Shown here piece by piece: positions 1 to 6,402 of a stretch of DNA of 8,778 bases. Position 1 is the first letter of the stretch, and each line of letters begins with the position of its first letter. A program made the translations under genes and the position numbers. The notes beneath the pieces are model-generated. The model worked only from the letters and a program-made list of their open reading frames with translations. It made no database searches and had not been told where the DNA came from. Source of the stretch: JAXHUA01 sp034189695 (GTDB lineage: Bacteria > Chloroflexota > Dehalococcoidia > E44-bin15); assembly GCA_034189695.1 (NCBI GenBank), contig JAXHUA010000143.1, positions 1 through 8,778 on the forward strand, read 5' to 3'.

Positions 1-570
1 CCCGTCGAGGCACGTTGTGGGAATGGACGGGTCTCCGCTCTCCTGCCCACGGGGGACAACTAGCTCCGACGGGCGCAGGCGCTCCAGTTCCGATGCCACC
101 GCATCAGGAGACAGCTGAGCAGTGTGGAATTCCCCAGTAGTTATGTCAACATACGCCACACCCGCCTGCGCTTCTTCCGAAATAAGCGCCACCAGGTAGT
201 TGTTGCTCTTTCCTTCGAGAAGCCCGGGCTCGACCACCGTCCCCGGCGTGACCACACGGATCACGTCCCTGTCCACCAAGCCCTTCTCCCTGGTCTCACC
301 CAACTGCTCGCATATCGCCACTTTGTAGCCTTTTCCAATGAGTCGGGACAGGTAGTTGTCCAGAGCGTGGTGGGGTATGCCCGCCAGCGGCACGCGCTGC
401 CCCTTGCCCATCTCCCGGGAGGTGAGCACAATCTCAAGCTCGCGCGACATGACCTCGGCGTCCTGGTCGAAGGTCTCGTAGAAGTCCCCGAGCCGGAACA
501 AGACGATGGCATCGGGGTACTTGCGCTTGATCCTGAGGTACTGCCTGCGGAGCGGGGTGACCTTCTCCAT
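1..570 (-). CDS. mutS: DNA mismatch repair protein MutS, N-terminal part (cut by window edge)
   Basis: MutS recognises base mismatches and small loops in newly replicated DNA and recruits MutL. Only the first 190 codons lie in the window; the frame is open to position 1, so the connector (beyond its start), lever, clamp and ATPase domains are outside. Translation from the ATG at 570-568 begins MEKVTPLRRQYLRIKRKYPD and continues into the mismatch-binding signature GDFYETF at residues 28-34. Within it, Phe30 and Glu32 match the F-x-E pair that stacks on and contacts the mismatched base. Further conserved N-terminal stretches are VPLAGIPHHALDNYLSRLI (residues 65-83) and KVAICEQLGE (about 88-97), followed by the VVTPGT linker motif (about 116-121). 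The start is chosen because the family normally begins a few residues before the YL-x-IK-x-KYPD motif. No clear Shine-Dalgarno precedes this ATG; instead an inverted repeat abuts it. The gene is divergent from the acetyltransferase gene. Identity is very secure; the missing C-terminus cannot be judged. Confidence 0.97.
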   Translation of the reverse strand, partial: MEKVTPLRRQYLRIKRKYPDAIVLFRLGDFYETFDQDAEVMSRELEIVLTSREMGKGQRVPLAGIPHHALDNYLSRLIGKGYKVAICEQLGETREKGLVDRDVIRVVTPGTVVEPGLLEGKSNNYLVALISEEAQAGVAYVDITTGEFHTAQLSPDAVASELERLRPSELVVPRGQESGDPSIPTTCLDG

Positions 571-591
571 TCTGTAGGCTATTCTACAGAA
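570..591. promoter_or_regulatory. Inverted repeat abutting the mutS start codon
   Basis: Two perfect 8-base arms, TTCTGTAG (570-577) and CTACAGAA (584-591), flank a 6-base spacer (GCTATT). On the mutS strand the repeat fills the place where a ribosome binding site would lie and includes the A of the ATG. It could be an operator or an mRNA hairpin limiting mutS translation. The core reads CTGT-N10-ACAG, which resembles the proteobacterial LexA box (CTGT-N8-ACAG) but has the wrong spacing. The palindrome is seen directly; any regulatory role is inference. Confidence 0.45.
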
Positions 592-627
592 AAGGGGAAG
601 CTGCCACAACAAAAGGATATTCCCACG

Positions 628-636
628 TGCTACAAT
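628..636 (+). promoter_or_regulatory. Candidate extended -10 promoter for the acetyltransferase gene
   Basis: TGCTACAAT at 628-636 matches an extended -10 element (TG-n-TATAAT, one mismatch in the hexamer). It ends 66 bases before the ATG at 703. No convincing -35 hexamer sits 16-18 bases upstream, which is tolerated by extended -10 promoters. This is a motif match only. Confidence 0.35.
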
Positions 637-702
637 GCAGCCACGGCAATCTGGTATCGGCGAGCGGGTCGCAGCTCCTTCCAGCGCCCGCGAGGAGACA
701 TC

Positions 703-1368
703 ATGAAAGCGGTTGCTGCACTGGCGAGAAGGGCACGCCGCATCCTGTGTGACGAAGGGCTCGCGTCGCTCGTCCGGCAGGCGTTCGCCTTTCTTCTCAA
801 AAGGCTGTTCCAGTACGAGAGGTACTACCTCTACAGGCAACCGACGGAGAGCCTGCATCTGTTCAACGAGGCTCGCCTTCTACCAGAGGCCCCAGGCATC
901 GTCTTCAAGGTAGTCGCCACCGCGCAAGAGGCCGACGAGGTGGAGTCCGCGGGCCTTCCGTTTCGCTCATACGCCCTCAATGTCGATGAGAGGCTTCGCA
1001 AAGGAGCGGTCGCCTTCTGCGTCTACGCGGGGAAGGACCTGGCCAATATAAGCTGGCTCGCCTTCAGCGACGAGGCTCAGAAATCCCTCGGCGAGGTGCC
1101 CTGCCGGGTTGACTTTTCACACGGAGAAGCCTACCGCGGCGGGATCTGGACCAGTCCGAAGTACCGGCGAGCGGGGTTCTCGATGTACAGTCTTTTCAAG
1201 AAGCTGGAGTACATGCAAGAGAGAGGCGTAGTCGCCAGTCGAGTGGCCATCCCCGAGGGTAACGTCGCATCCCAGAGAGGTCATGCGCGCTTCGCACCGG
1301 CGAGATACGGGCGAGGACGCTTGACTAGACTCCTCTGGTGGAAGTCCTGGGAGGAGAAGCCGCTATGA
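703..1368 (+). CDS. GNAT-like N-acetyltransferase, 221 aa
   Basis: This is probably a GNAT-fold acyltransferase that moves an acyl group from acyl-CoA to an amine on a small molecule or sugar; the substrate is unknown. The C-terminal half carries the GNAT pattern. A strand/turn GGIWTSPKYRRAGFSMYSL (residues 146-164) corresponds to the acyl-CoA pyrophosphate loop and helix. Next come LEYMQERGV (168-176) and a late segment EGNVASQRGHARF (185-197), like the usual N-x-x-S/A helix. The tail YGRGRLTRLLWWKSW (202-216) is typical of GNAT proteins found near polysaccharide genes. The pyrophosphate loop is degenerate (RRAGFS rather than a full R-x-x-G-x-G/A). Residues 1-45 are basic and amphipathic, rich in Arg, Leu and Phe, and could bind the membrane surface. 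The start at 703 has a good Shine-Dalgarno (GAGGAG at 692-697, 5 bases away); the same frame is open further upstream but there lies antisense to mutS. It is a single-gene unit divergent from mutS and convergent with nfnB. Fold assignment is fairly sure, function is not. Confidence 0.8.
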   Translation: MKAVAALARRARRILCDEGLASLVRQAFAFLLKRLFQYERYYLYRQPTESLHLFNEARLLPEAPGIVFKVVATAQEADEVESAGLPFRSYALNVDERLRKGAVAFCVYAGKDLANISWLAFSDEAQKSLGEVPCRVDFSHGEAYRGGIWTSPKYRRAGFSMYSLFKKLEYMQERGVVASRVAIPEGNVASQRGHARFAPARYGRGRLTRLLWWKSWEEKPL

Positions 1369-1634
1369 TGTCCTGCGTCCACGATGGGGCGACGGACCTG
1401 ATCCGGTCGGCTTGCAGCTAGAGCAGCTTGGTCTCCCTGAGCTTGAGTGCCAGGTCAGTTACCTCGCCTGACCCGCGGACCCGCCACACAGCAATTGCCA
1501 GACATGACATGAGCCCGCCCGAGTAATTCCCGTCGGCGGGCTCACATTGAAGGCCTCTTGCTCGAAGTCCGGGGCCTGCCGCTCGCAGGAACCGTTTGCG
1601 AAAGAACAGCCCCCAGGACCCTTTGCGGCTCCTT
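1369..1634. other. Convergent intergenic spacer (266 bases)
   Basis: This gap separates the ends of the acetyltransferase gene (plus) and nfnB (minus). It contains a strong stem-loop (listed separately). It also holds a weaker repeat with 6-base arms GGTCAG (1453-1458) and CTGACC (1468-1473), and a small hairpin with arms CCTGC (1575-1579) and GCAGG (1585-1589). No tRNA or recognisable gene was found. A minus-strand frame ending at TAG (1420-1418) has a coding-like tail and is discussed in the findings, but it is not supported as a gene. Confidence 0.7.
1510..1544. terminator. GC-rich stem-loop, candidate bidirectional terminator between convergent genes
   Basis: TGAGCCCGCC (1510-1519) pairs perfectly with GGCGGGCTCA (1535-1544), giving a 10-base stem and a 15-base loop. 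It lies between two convergently transcribed genes, 142 bases after the acetyltransferase stop and 91 bases after the nfnB stop, where a shared terminator is expected. Neither side has a proper T-tract, so it is not a canonical intrinsic terminator. It may act as a U-tract-less terminator or as a 3'-end RNA stabiliser. Confidence 0.5.
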
Positions 1635-3029
1635 CTACTGACCCTTGAGGTACTCGTCGATGGAGGCTGCCGCCCTCTTGCCGGCGCCCATGGCGCTGAT
1701 CACCGTGGCAGAACCGGTGACGATGTCGCCCCCAGCCCACACGCAGTCCTTCACCGTCTTGCCCGTCTGATCATCGGCGACCACGGTTCCTCGCCTGGTA
1801 ACCTCGAGCCCTTTCGTGGTCCCCGAGATGAGCGGGTTGGGAGTAGTCCCCAGAGCGACGACAACAGTGTCGACATCAACGACGAACTCGCTCCCCTCTT
1901 TGACAATCGGCCGGCGTCGACCGCTGTCGTCCGGCTCGCCCAGCTCCATCTCGTAGCACTCCGCGCCGACCACCCAGCCCTGCTCATCGCCGATGAATGT
2001 CTTGGGATTGGTGAGGAACTTGAAGACTATGCCTTCCTCCTGGGCGTTCTCAAACTCCTCGTGTCTGGCAGGCAGCTCCGCCTCGGAGCGGCGATAGATG
2101 ACGTACACCTCCTCCGCACCCATCCTCAGGGCACATCTGGCACTGTCCATCGCCACGTTGCCTCCCCCGATCACCGCCACCCTGCGGCCCACCTTCAGCG
2201 GGGTGTCGTATTCCGGAAAGATGTAGGCCTTCATCAGATTGGTGCGGGTGAGGAACTCATTCGCCGAGTAGACGCCGTTCAGATTCTCCCCGGGTATGTT
2301 GAGGAACATGGGAAGCCCGGCGCCAGTGCCGAGAAAGACGGCATCATACCCTTCCTTCAATATCTCGTCCACCGTCTCAATCTTGCCGACGACCGAGTCC
2401 AGTCTCATTTCGACACCGAGAGACTCCACGTACTCGACCTCGGCCTGTACGATGTCCTTGGGCAACCTGAACTCCGGGATGCCGTACATGAGAACGCCGC
2501 CGGCCACATGGAGCGCCTCGAAGACGGTCACCTGATGGCCCATCTTGGCCAGGTCAGCGGCTGCGGTCAGTCCGGCCGGCCCCGACCCCACTAACGCCAC
2601 CCTCTTTCCGGTGGGTGACGCGATTTCGGCCTTCTCTTTCTCTTTGCGACCAAGTCCCCAGTCGGCGACGTAGCGCTCCAGCCGGCCGATGGCTATCGGC
2701 GCGCCTTTCTTGCCCAGCGTACACACCGCCTCGCACTGCGATTCCTGCGGACAGACCCGCCCGCAGACAGCAGGCAGACTGTTCTTACCCTTCAACACGC
2801 GCAGCGCCTCCGGCATATCCCCGTCACGCAGCGCCTTGATGAAATCGGGAATGTCCACCCCCACCGGGCAGCCGTCGACGCAGGGTCGCTTGGGGCACTG
2901 AATACACCGGGTGGCCTCAGCCAGCGCGTTCTCCTCGCTGTAGCCGAAGGCAACCTCGTTGAAGTTCTTGGCCCGCTCAAGGGGCTCCTGCTTGGGCATC
3001 GGTACTCGGTTCAAGTCTAGCTTAGCCAT
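1635..3029 (-). CDS. nfnB: NADH-dependent reduced ferredoxin:NADP+ oxidoreductase, large subunit NfnB (GltD-like), 464 aa
   Basis: NfnB is the NADP(H)-binding subunit of the cytoplasmic NfnAB complex. It carries the bifurcating FAD and two [4Fe-4S] clusters and exchanges electrons between NADPH, ferredoxin and, through NfnA, NADH. The N-terminal ferredoxin-like domain shows eight cysteines in the family spacing: Cys42, 45, 50, 54 and Cys89, 93, 99, 103. The IGRLERY motif (114-120) follows; in relatives the residue at Glu118 is thought to help ligate one cluster. The FAD dinucleotide fold is at VGSGPAGLTAA (147-157), the NADP fold at VIGGGNVAMDSAR (286-298) followed by the YRRSEAELPA loop (312-321), and the C-terminal FAD motif at WAGGDIVTGSATV (431-443). 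Length matches NfnB and also glutamate synthase small subunit GltD. The adjacent nfnA, rather than a glutamate synthase large subunit, decides the call. The ATG lies inside the end of nfnA (8-base overlap) with GGGAGCGGAAG upstream, implying translational coupling. Confidence 0.93.
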   Translation of the reverse strand: MAKLDLNRVPMPKQEPLERAKNFNEVAFGYSEENALAEATRCIQCPKRPCVDGCPVGVDIPDFIKALRDGDMPEALRVLKGKNSLPAVCGRVCPQESQCEAVCTLGKKGAPIAIGRLERYVADWGLGRKEKEKAEIASPTGKRVALVGSGPAGLTAAADLAKMGHQVTVFEALHVAGGVLMYGIPEFRLPKDIVQAEVEYVESLGVEMRLDSVVGKIETVDEILKEGYDAVFLGTGAGLPMFLNIPGENLNGVYSANEFLTRTNLMKAYIFPEYDTPLKVGRRVAVIGGGNVAMDSARCALRMGAEEVYVIYRRSEAELPARHEEFENAQEEGIVFKFLTNPKTFIGDEQGWVVGAECYEMELGEPDDSGRRRPIVKEGSEFVVDVDTVVVALGTTPNPLISGTTKGLEVTRRGTVVADDQTGKTVKDCVWAGGDIVTGSATVISAMGAGKRAAASIDEYLKGQ

Positions 3030-3855
3030 GGCACTTCCGCTCCCAGTGTTCTACAGCTTGCTTCTCCTCGTCGAGGTAGGTCCGCTGGCGGGCGGCCAGT
3101 AGGTCCCAATCGACCTCATGCCCGTCGAAGTCGGGCCCATCGACGCAGGCGAACTTCGTTTGTTTTCCCACCTCCACGCGACAGCAGCCGCACATTCCGG
3201 TGCCGTCGACCATGATCGGGTTGAGGCTGACGATCGTCTTGACGCCGAACGGCTCGGTCGTCTTGCAGCAGAACTTCATCATCACTGTGGGTCCGATCGC
3301 GATGACGCGGTCGATCTGCTGTCCGCTCTCCAGAAGCTCCTTGAGAGGTTCGGTCACCAGCGCCTTGCGGCCGTACGTGCCGTCATCGGTGGTGACGATC
3401 AACTCGTCACTGACGGCCCGCAAACGGTTCTCCCAGAACAGCAGGTCCTTCGACCGCGCGCCCATGATGGTCAGCACCCTGTTCCCAGCCTCCTTCAGGG
3501 CACGCGCGATGGGGGCCACGGGGGCCACCGCGAACCCTCCGGCGACGCAGATCACAGTCCCATAGTTCTCGATGTGCGTCGGCAGGCCCAGAGGGCCGGT
3601 GAAGTTGGCGATGCAATCACCCGCCTGTAGTTGGGCCAGCTTGCGGGTGGTCGCCCCGACCTCCATGAAGACAATGGTCACACTGCCCTTTTCACGGTCC
3701 CAATCGGCGATGGTGAGCGGAATGCGTTCTCCTCGCTCATCCACCCGCAGGACAATGAATTGGCCCGCCTGACCCTTGCGGGCCACCGCCGGCGCCTCAA
3801 CCTCAAACAGGTGAATGCCCGGCACAAGGTCCTCTCTCTCCAAGATTCTATACAT
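3022..3855 (-). CDS. nfnA: NADH-dependent reduced ferredoxin:NADP+ oxidoreductase, small subunit NfnA, 277 aa
   Basis: NfnA is the NAD(H)-binding subunit that pairs with NfnB, and it resembles PyrK and ferredoxin-NADP reductases. The FAD-binding barrel occupies roughly residues 1-98, with the flavin motif RIPLT (44-48) and GPLGLP (87-92). The NAD-binding fold starts at VAGGFAVAPV (104-113). Near the end is the [2Fe-2S] site: Asp217, Cys222, Cys225 and Cys237, within VDGTGMCGCC and FACVDGP. The aspartate in place of PyrK's first cysteine (D-x4-C-x2-C-x11-C) is characteristic of NfnA and separates it from dihydroorotate dehydrogenase PyrK. The start is set at 3855, where MYRILERED matches the family N-terminus and a purine-rich GGGAGAGGTG lies just upstream. 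An in-frame extension to 3963 would add 36 residues unlike the family. The gene follows a 167-base leader gap and overlaps nfnB by 8 bases. Identification is strong from the two-gene context plus the cluster ligands. Confidence 0.93.
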   Translation of the reverse strand: MYRILEREDLVPGIHLFEVEAPAVARKGQAGQFIVLRVDERGERIPLTIADWDREKGSVTIVFMEVGATTRKLAQLQAGDCIANFTGPLGLPTHIENYGTVICVAGGFAVAPVAPIARALKEAGNRVLTIMGARSKDLLFWENRLRAVSDELIVTTDDGTYGRKALVTEPLKELLESGQQIDRVIAIGPTVMMKFCCKTTEPFGVKTIVSLNPIMVDGTGMCGCCRVEVGKQTKFACVDGPDFDGHEVDWDLLAARQRTYLDEEKQAVEHWERKCHG

Positions 3856-3888
3856 TACACCTCTCCCTGGGTTCAGAATCAACAGTGA

Positions 3889-3904
3889 GCAGGCTCTTGC
3901 CTGC
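3889..3904 (-). promoter_or_regulatory. Small hairpin in the nfnA leader
   Basis: A perfect 6-base stem, GCAGGC (3889-3894) and GCCTGC (3899-3904), encloses a 4-base loop, about 34 bases before the nfnA ATG. It is followed by no T-run on either strand, so it is not an intrinsic terminator. It could affect leader RNA stability or be a protein site. The repeat is seen; a role is speculative. Confidence 0.25.
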
Positions 3905-3996
3905 ATTGCTGAGGAAACGAAAGCGGCAGACTGGCCTTGAAGGTGTTGTTGCTCGCTTCGCAAAGGGGGGTTGGAATCATCGCTCTACAGAGTTCT

Positions 3997-4026
3997 ATCT
4001 TACTATACCCGGGTTAAGTAGTTCAA
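3997..4026 (-). promoter_or_regulatory. Candidate nfnAB promoter
   Basis: On the minus strand TTGAAC (4026-4021) and TAAGAT (4002-3997) are separated by 18 bases and match 4 of 6 positions each of the -35 and -10 consensus. The -35 overlaps the stop codon of the upstream oxidoreductase gene. The nearby TATAGT (4007-4002) is an alternative -10, but with poor spacing. The 167-base gap before nfnA, with no terminator seen in it, makes a separate promoter likely; its exact position is uncertain. Confidence 0.3.
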
Positions 4027-5318
4027 GCCTGGGAGGCCACCAGTCTGGCTACCCGGCGTCCCAGCCTCACGCTGTAGTTCATCCCTCTATCCTCCGGGTA
4101 TATCTGAGTCGTGTTCGCCAGGTACAGATTCGGGACCGGCGTGCGGTGGTCTGGAATATGCAACGAGTAGCTGGTAGTGACAATCGGCTGACCCGCCGGC
4201 TCCCGGAACAGGCGGGCCTCCTCCACCCAGCCCGGTTCGAACTCCGGGTTGATCTTGCGGAGGTGCGGCGCGTACTCAGCCAGAAGGGCATCAGCGCTCA
4301 GCCACGTGAGCCGATGGTCATGCGACAGGTAGTTGGACACATAGGCGATCCGCTTGCCCCCGTATACAGCCGGGTCGACGAGATTGCTGTGCTCGATGAC
4401 GGCGACGAAGGGGATAGACGGGTCGCTGATGTTGAGCCAGTAGATGCCCGAGAGGGAATGCTTCAATACAAGGACAAGACATACCGCCACCTGGTACGGC
4501 ACGCCCCTGAGTTTCCCCGCGTACTCCTCGGGCAATGACGGAGCCATGCTCAGGAAAGCAGGCGAGGGCACAGTGGCGATGACGGCGTCGAACTGGTGCG
4601 ACTGCTCCCTTACCCTCACGCCAGTGGCCCTGCCATCCTCGACCATTACCTGCTCAACGGGCGAAGAGGTCAGGACTTCCCCACCTGAGTCGATGATCCG
4701 TTGCTGAAGAGCGTCTGCCAGCACCCCAAAGCTGCCCGCCATATAGCCCAGGCGCTCCCGCCCGCCCTGACGCGAGCTGAACCGCAGGTGGATCTTGCCC
4801 CACAGCCATACCATCCCCACCTCGTCGTAGCGGGACCCGAACTTGTTTCTCAGCAGCGGCCCCCATACAACCTCGAAGTTCCTTCTGCCTCCATACTTCA
4901 GCAGCCACTCCTTCGCCGTCACCCCCTCCATCCTGGGCCAGTTCCTGTACCACCTCAGGTAAAGTGAGAGCAGGCCCAGCCGCAACCGATCGAACAGACT
5001 CACCGGCGAGAACCTCATCAAATCAAGAGCCGTGACGAAATCGTATATCGTGCCGCCGTGGTAGAAGCCCACCCTGGAGTCCAGCCACTCCAGCCTGCCA
5101 TCCAGGCCGAGCTCGTGTATGAGCTGGATTATGTCAACATCGCTGGAGAAGATGTGATGGTAGAACATTTCCAGACGCTCGCCGGCTATCTCGAACGTCG
5201 CGGCCTGTCCGCCGAGTTGGGCCTCTTTCTCAAAGACGGTTACCCGGTGCCCTGCACTGCTCAGCTCATAGGCGACACTCAGCCCGGCCAGTCCGCCTCC
5301 GACGACGCCAACCTTCAT
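4023..5318 (-). CDS. FAD-dependent oxidoreductase of the amine oxidase/protoporphyrinogen oxidase-like type, 431 aa
   Basis: This is a soluble or peripheral flavoprotein of the NAD(P)/FAD-dependent oxidoreductase superfamily, near the PRK07233-type group that resembles protoporphyrinogen oxidase, phytoene desaturase and UDP-galactopyranose mutase. The substrate is unknown. The N-terminal dinucleotide fold is complete: VVGGGLAGLSVAYEL (residues 5-19) with the ribose-binding acidic residue at Glu30 in VTVFEKEAQLGGQA. The C-terminal FAD segment NLYLANTTQIYPEDRGMNYS (397-416) is also intact, so the enzyme should be active. The middle is rich in Trp, Arg and Leu (roughly 105-195), as expected for a cap that accepts a large or lipid-like substrate. 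Its ATG overlaps the stop of the flippase-like gene (ATGA, 4 bases) and GGAGAAGAG precedes it, so it belongs to the membrane-glycan operon. Context suggests it acts on a polyprenyl lipid or a sugar nucleotide rather than on haem; that is inference. It ends 167 bases before nfnA. Confidence 0.88.
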   Translation of the reverse strand: MKVGVVGGGLAGLSVAYELSSAGHRVTVFEKEAQLGGQAATFEIAGERLEMFYHHIFSSDVDIIQLIHELGLDGRLEWLDSRVGFYHGGTIYDFVTALDLMRFSPVSLFDRLRLGLLSLYLRWYRNWPRMEGVTAKEWLLKYGGRRNFEVVWGPLLRNKFGSRYDEVGMVWLWGKIHLRFSSRQGGRERLGYMAGSFGVLADALQQRIIDSGGEVLTSSPVEQVMVEDGRATGVRVREQSHQFDAVIATVPSPAFLSMAPSLPEEYAGKLRGVPYQVAVCLVLVLKHSLSGIYWLNISDPSIPFVAVIEHSNLVDPAVYGGKRIAYVSNYLSHDHRLTWLSADALLAEYAPHLRKINPEFEPGWVEEARLFREPAGQPIVTTSYSLHIPDHRTPVPNLYLANTTQIYPEDRGMNYSVRLGRRVARLVASQA

Positions 5319-6352
5319 CTCTTCTCCTTGCCCTCCTCGGGAGGCTCGCCTTCACGCACCTGCTGCGAGCGGTCATGCCCCAACACAATCTTGGTCAGCG
5401 ATACGTTCTCCAGCCACAGGAATACGAAGCCCACGGGAATGGTGGCAAGGAGTATGAAGGCATGCAACACCACCACGTACGACGCCGCCAGGGCAGGCCC
5501 GACGTTGAACAGCTCTATTGTCTTCTGGGCGGCAAGATCGAACGACCCCAACCCGCCCTGCGACATCACCAGCGCCCAGGCAAGGTTGGCGACCGACGTC
5601 GCCAGCATGAAGGCGTAGAATGGCAGCCTCAGGTCGAAGGAGAAGGCCACCATGTAGAACATTCCAGCTTCGCATGCCCACACCAGCACGGACAGGACAA
5701 ACACCAGGGCAAGCTTCCCCGGGCTGCGCATGATGCCCAGCCCTTCGACAAGACGCACCAGCCATATCTCCCCCTTGGGCCGCCACCCGTGTGGAAGCAG
5801 CCGCAGCACCAGTCCGATCGCCGTGCGCGCCAGCCTCGGCGAAAGCGCGAGAACGAAGCACACCGCTATCGCCCCGAGAAAAATGCTGGCGGTGATATAG
5901 ATTACCTGCTGGAGCACGCCTTCAAGGGGCGCGAAGAAGGAGATGACGGCGGCGAAGATTACCAGCGTTATTCCGTCAAACGCCTGCTCCAATACCATCG
6001 TCCCGCCGGTTGCCATCTTGCTGATGCCCTCGCGCTCGCCCAGGATGTACGCCCGTGCCACAATCCCCAGGCGCGCCGGCAGGATGTTGTTCACCAGCAT
6101 GCCGATCAGTATCAACGGGAAGAGACGAATCGACGACAGCGTCTTGATTGGCTTGAGCAGGTACCGCCATCGAACCGCACGGAAATAGACGCCAACCATA
6201 TAGATGAGCAGCGCCGGCAGCAGGAACACGTAGTTCGCCGCGGCGAGCGCCTGCCCCATCTCGGCGAAGTCGCCGCGTATCTGGTACACGAACAGGAAGA
6301 GGAACAGTATGGTGATCGCAACGCCGATCCAGAAACGACCGCTTCTCAGCAA
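5315..6352 (-). CDS. Flippase-like integral membrane protein, LPG synthase TM family (PF03706/UPF0104), 345 aa
   Basis: This is a polytopic inner-membrane protein of the family containing the transmembrane part of lysylphosphatidylglycerol synthase and archaeal AglD. Members are annotated as flippase-like and are often tied to lipid-linked sugar pathways. Hydrophobic segments lie at about residues 7-23, 42-58, 77-90, 128-140, 150-170, 213-236, 246-263 and 287-313. Family landmarks are visible: the R-x-x-RW pattern RAVRWRYLL (58-66), MLVNNILPARLGIVARAY (85-102), LEQAFDGITL (121-130) and the SQGGLGSFD turn (264-272). The C-terminus (from about 325) is a charged Glu/Lys/Arg tail, presumably cytoplasmic. 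The start is a TTG at 6352-6350, supported by an ideal GAGGAG six bases upstream; no ATG lies near the family N-terminus. The gene is 50 bases downstream of the TIGR03663 gene and overlaps the oxidoreductase start by 4 bases. Family is secure; the transported lipid is unknown. Confidence 0.9.
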   Translation of the reverse strand: MLRSGRFWIGVAITILFLFLFVYQIRGDFAEMGQALAAANYVFLLPALLIYMVGVYFRAVRWRYLLKPIKTLSSIRLFPLILIGMLVNNILPARLGIVARAYILGEREGISKMATGGTMVLEQAFDGITLVIFAAVISFFAPLEGVLQQVIYITASIFLGAIAVCFVLALSPRLARTAIGLVLRLLPHGWRPKGEIWLVRLVEGLGIMRSPGKLALVFVLSVLVWACEAGMFYMVAFSFDLRLPFYAFMLATSVANLAWALVMSQGGLGSFDLAAQKTIELFNVGPALAASYVVVLHAFILLATIPVGFVFLWLENVSLTKIVLGHDRSQQVREGEPPEEGKEKR

Positions 6353-6402
6353 ATCTGGCTCCTCAAGCCGTTATTGTGGTGCAGGAAGGCAGAAGACGAC
6401 GG

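Noticed and set aside
571..590. LexA/SOS box at the mutS start
   Set aside because: The half-sites are 10 bases apart instead of 8, and mutS is not a standard SOS gene; kept only as an unassigned palindrome.
124..702. Plus-strand open frame extending the acetyltransferase upstream to position 124
   Set aside because: Its first 447 bases are antisense to a clear mutS N-terminus, and a good ribosome binding site sits just before the ATG at 703.
1369..1634. tRNA, small RNA or CRISPR repeats in the largest spacer
   Set aside because: No cloverleaf, no T-loop-like sequence and no regularly spaced repeats were found; only simple stem-loops.
1596..2594. Plus-strand 332-residue open frame opposite nfnB
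   Set aside because: It is antisense to a conserved flavoprotein with all motifs intact, and its translation shows no domain.
1635..3029. Glutamate synthase small subunit (GltD)
   Set aside because: The protein alone would fit, but the overlapping partner is NfnA with an Asp/3-Cys cluster site and no glutamate synthase large subunit is present.
3022..3855. PyrK, dihydroorotate dehydrogenase electron transfer subunit
   Set aside because: PyrK uses four cysteines for its cluster; here the first is Asp217, and no pyrD lies nearby.
3856..3963. 36-residue N-terminal extension of NfnA
   Set aside because: The extension is unlike the family, while MYRILERED at 3855 matches the expected N-terminus and has a purine-rich site upstream.
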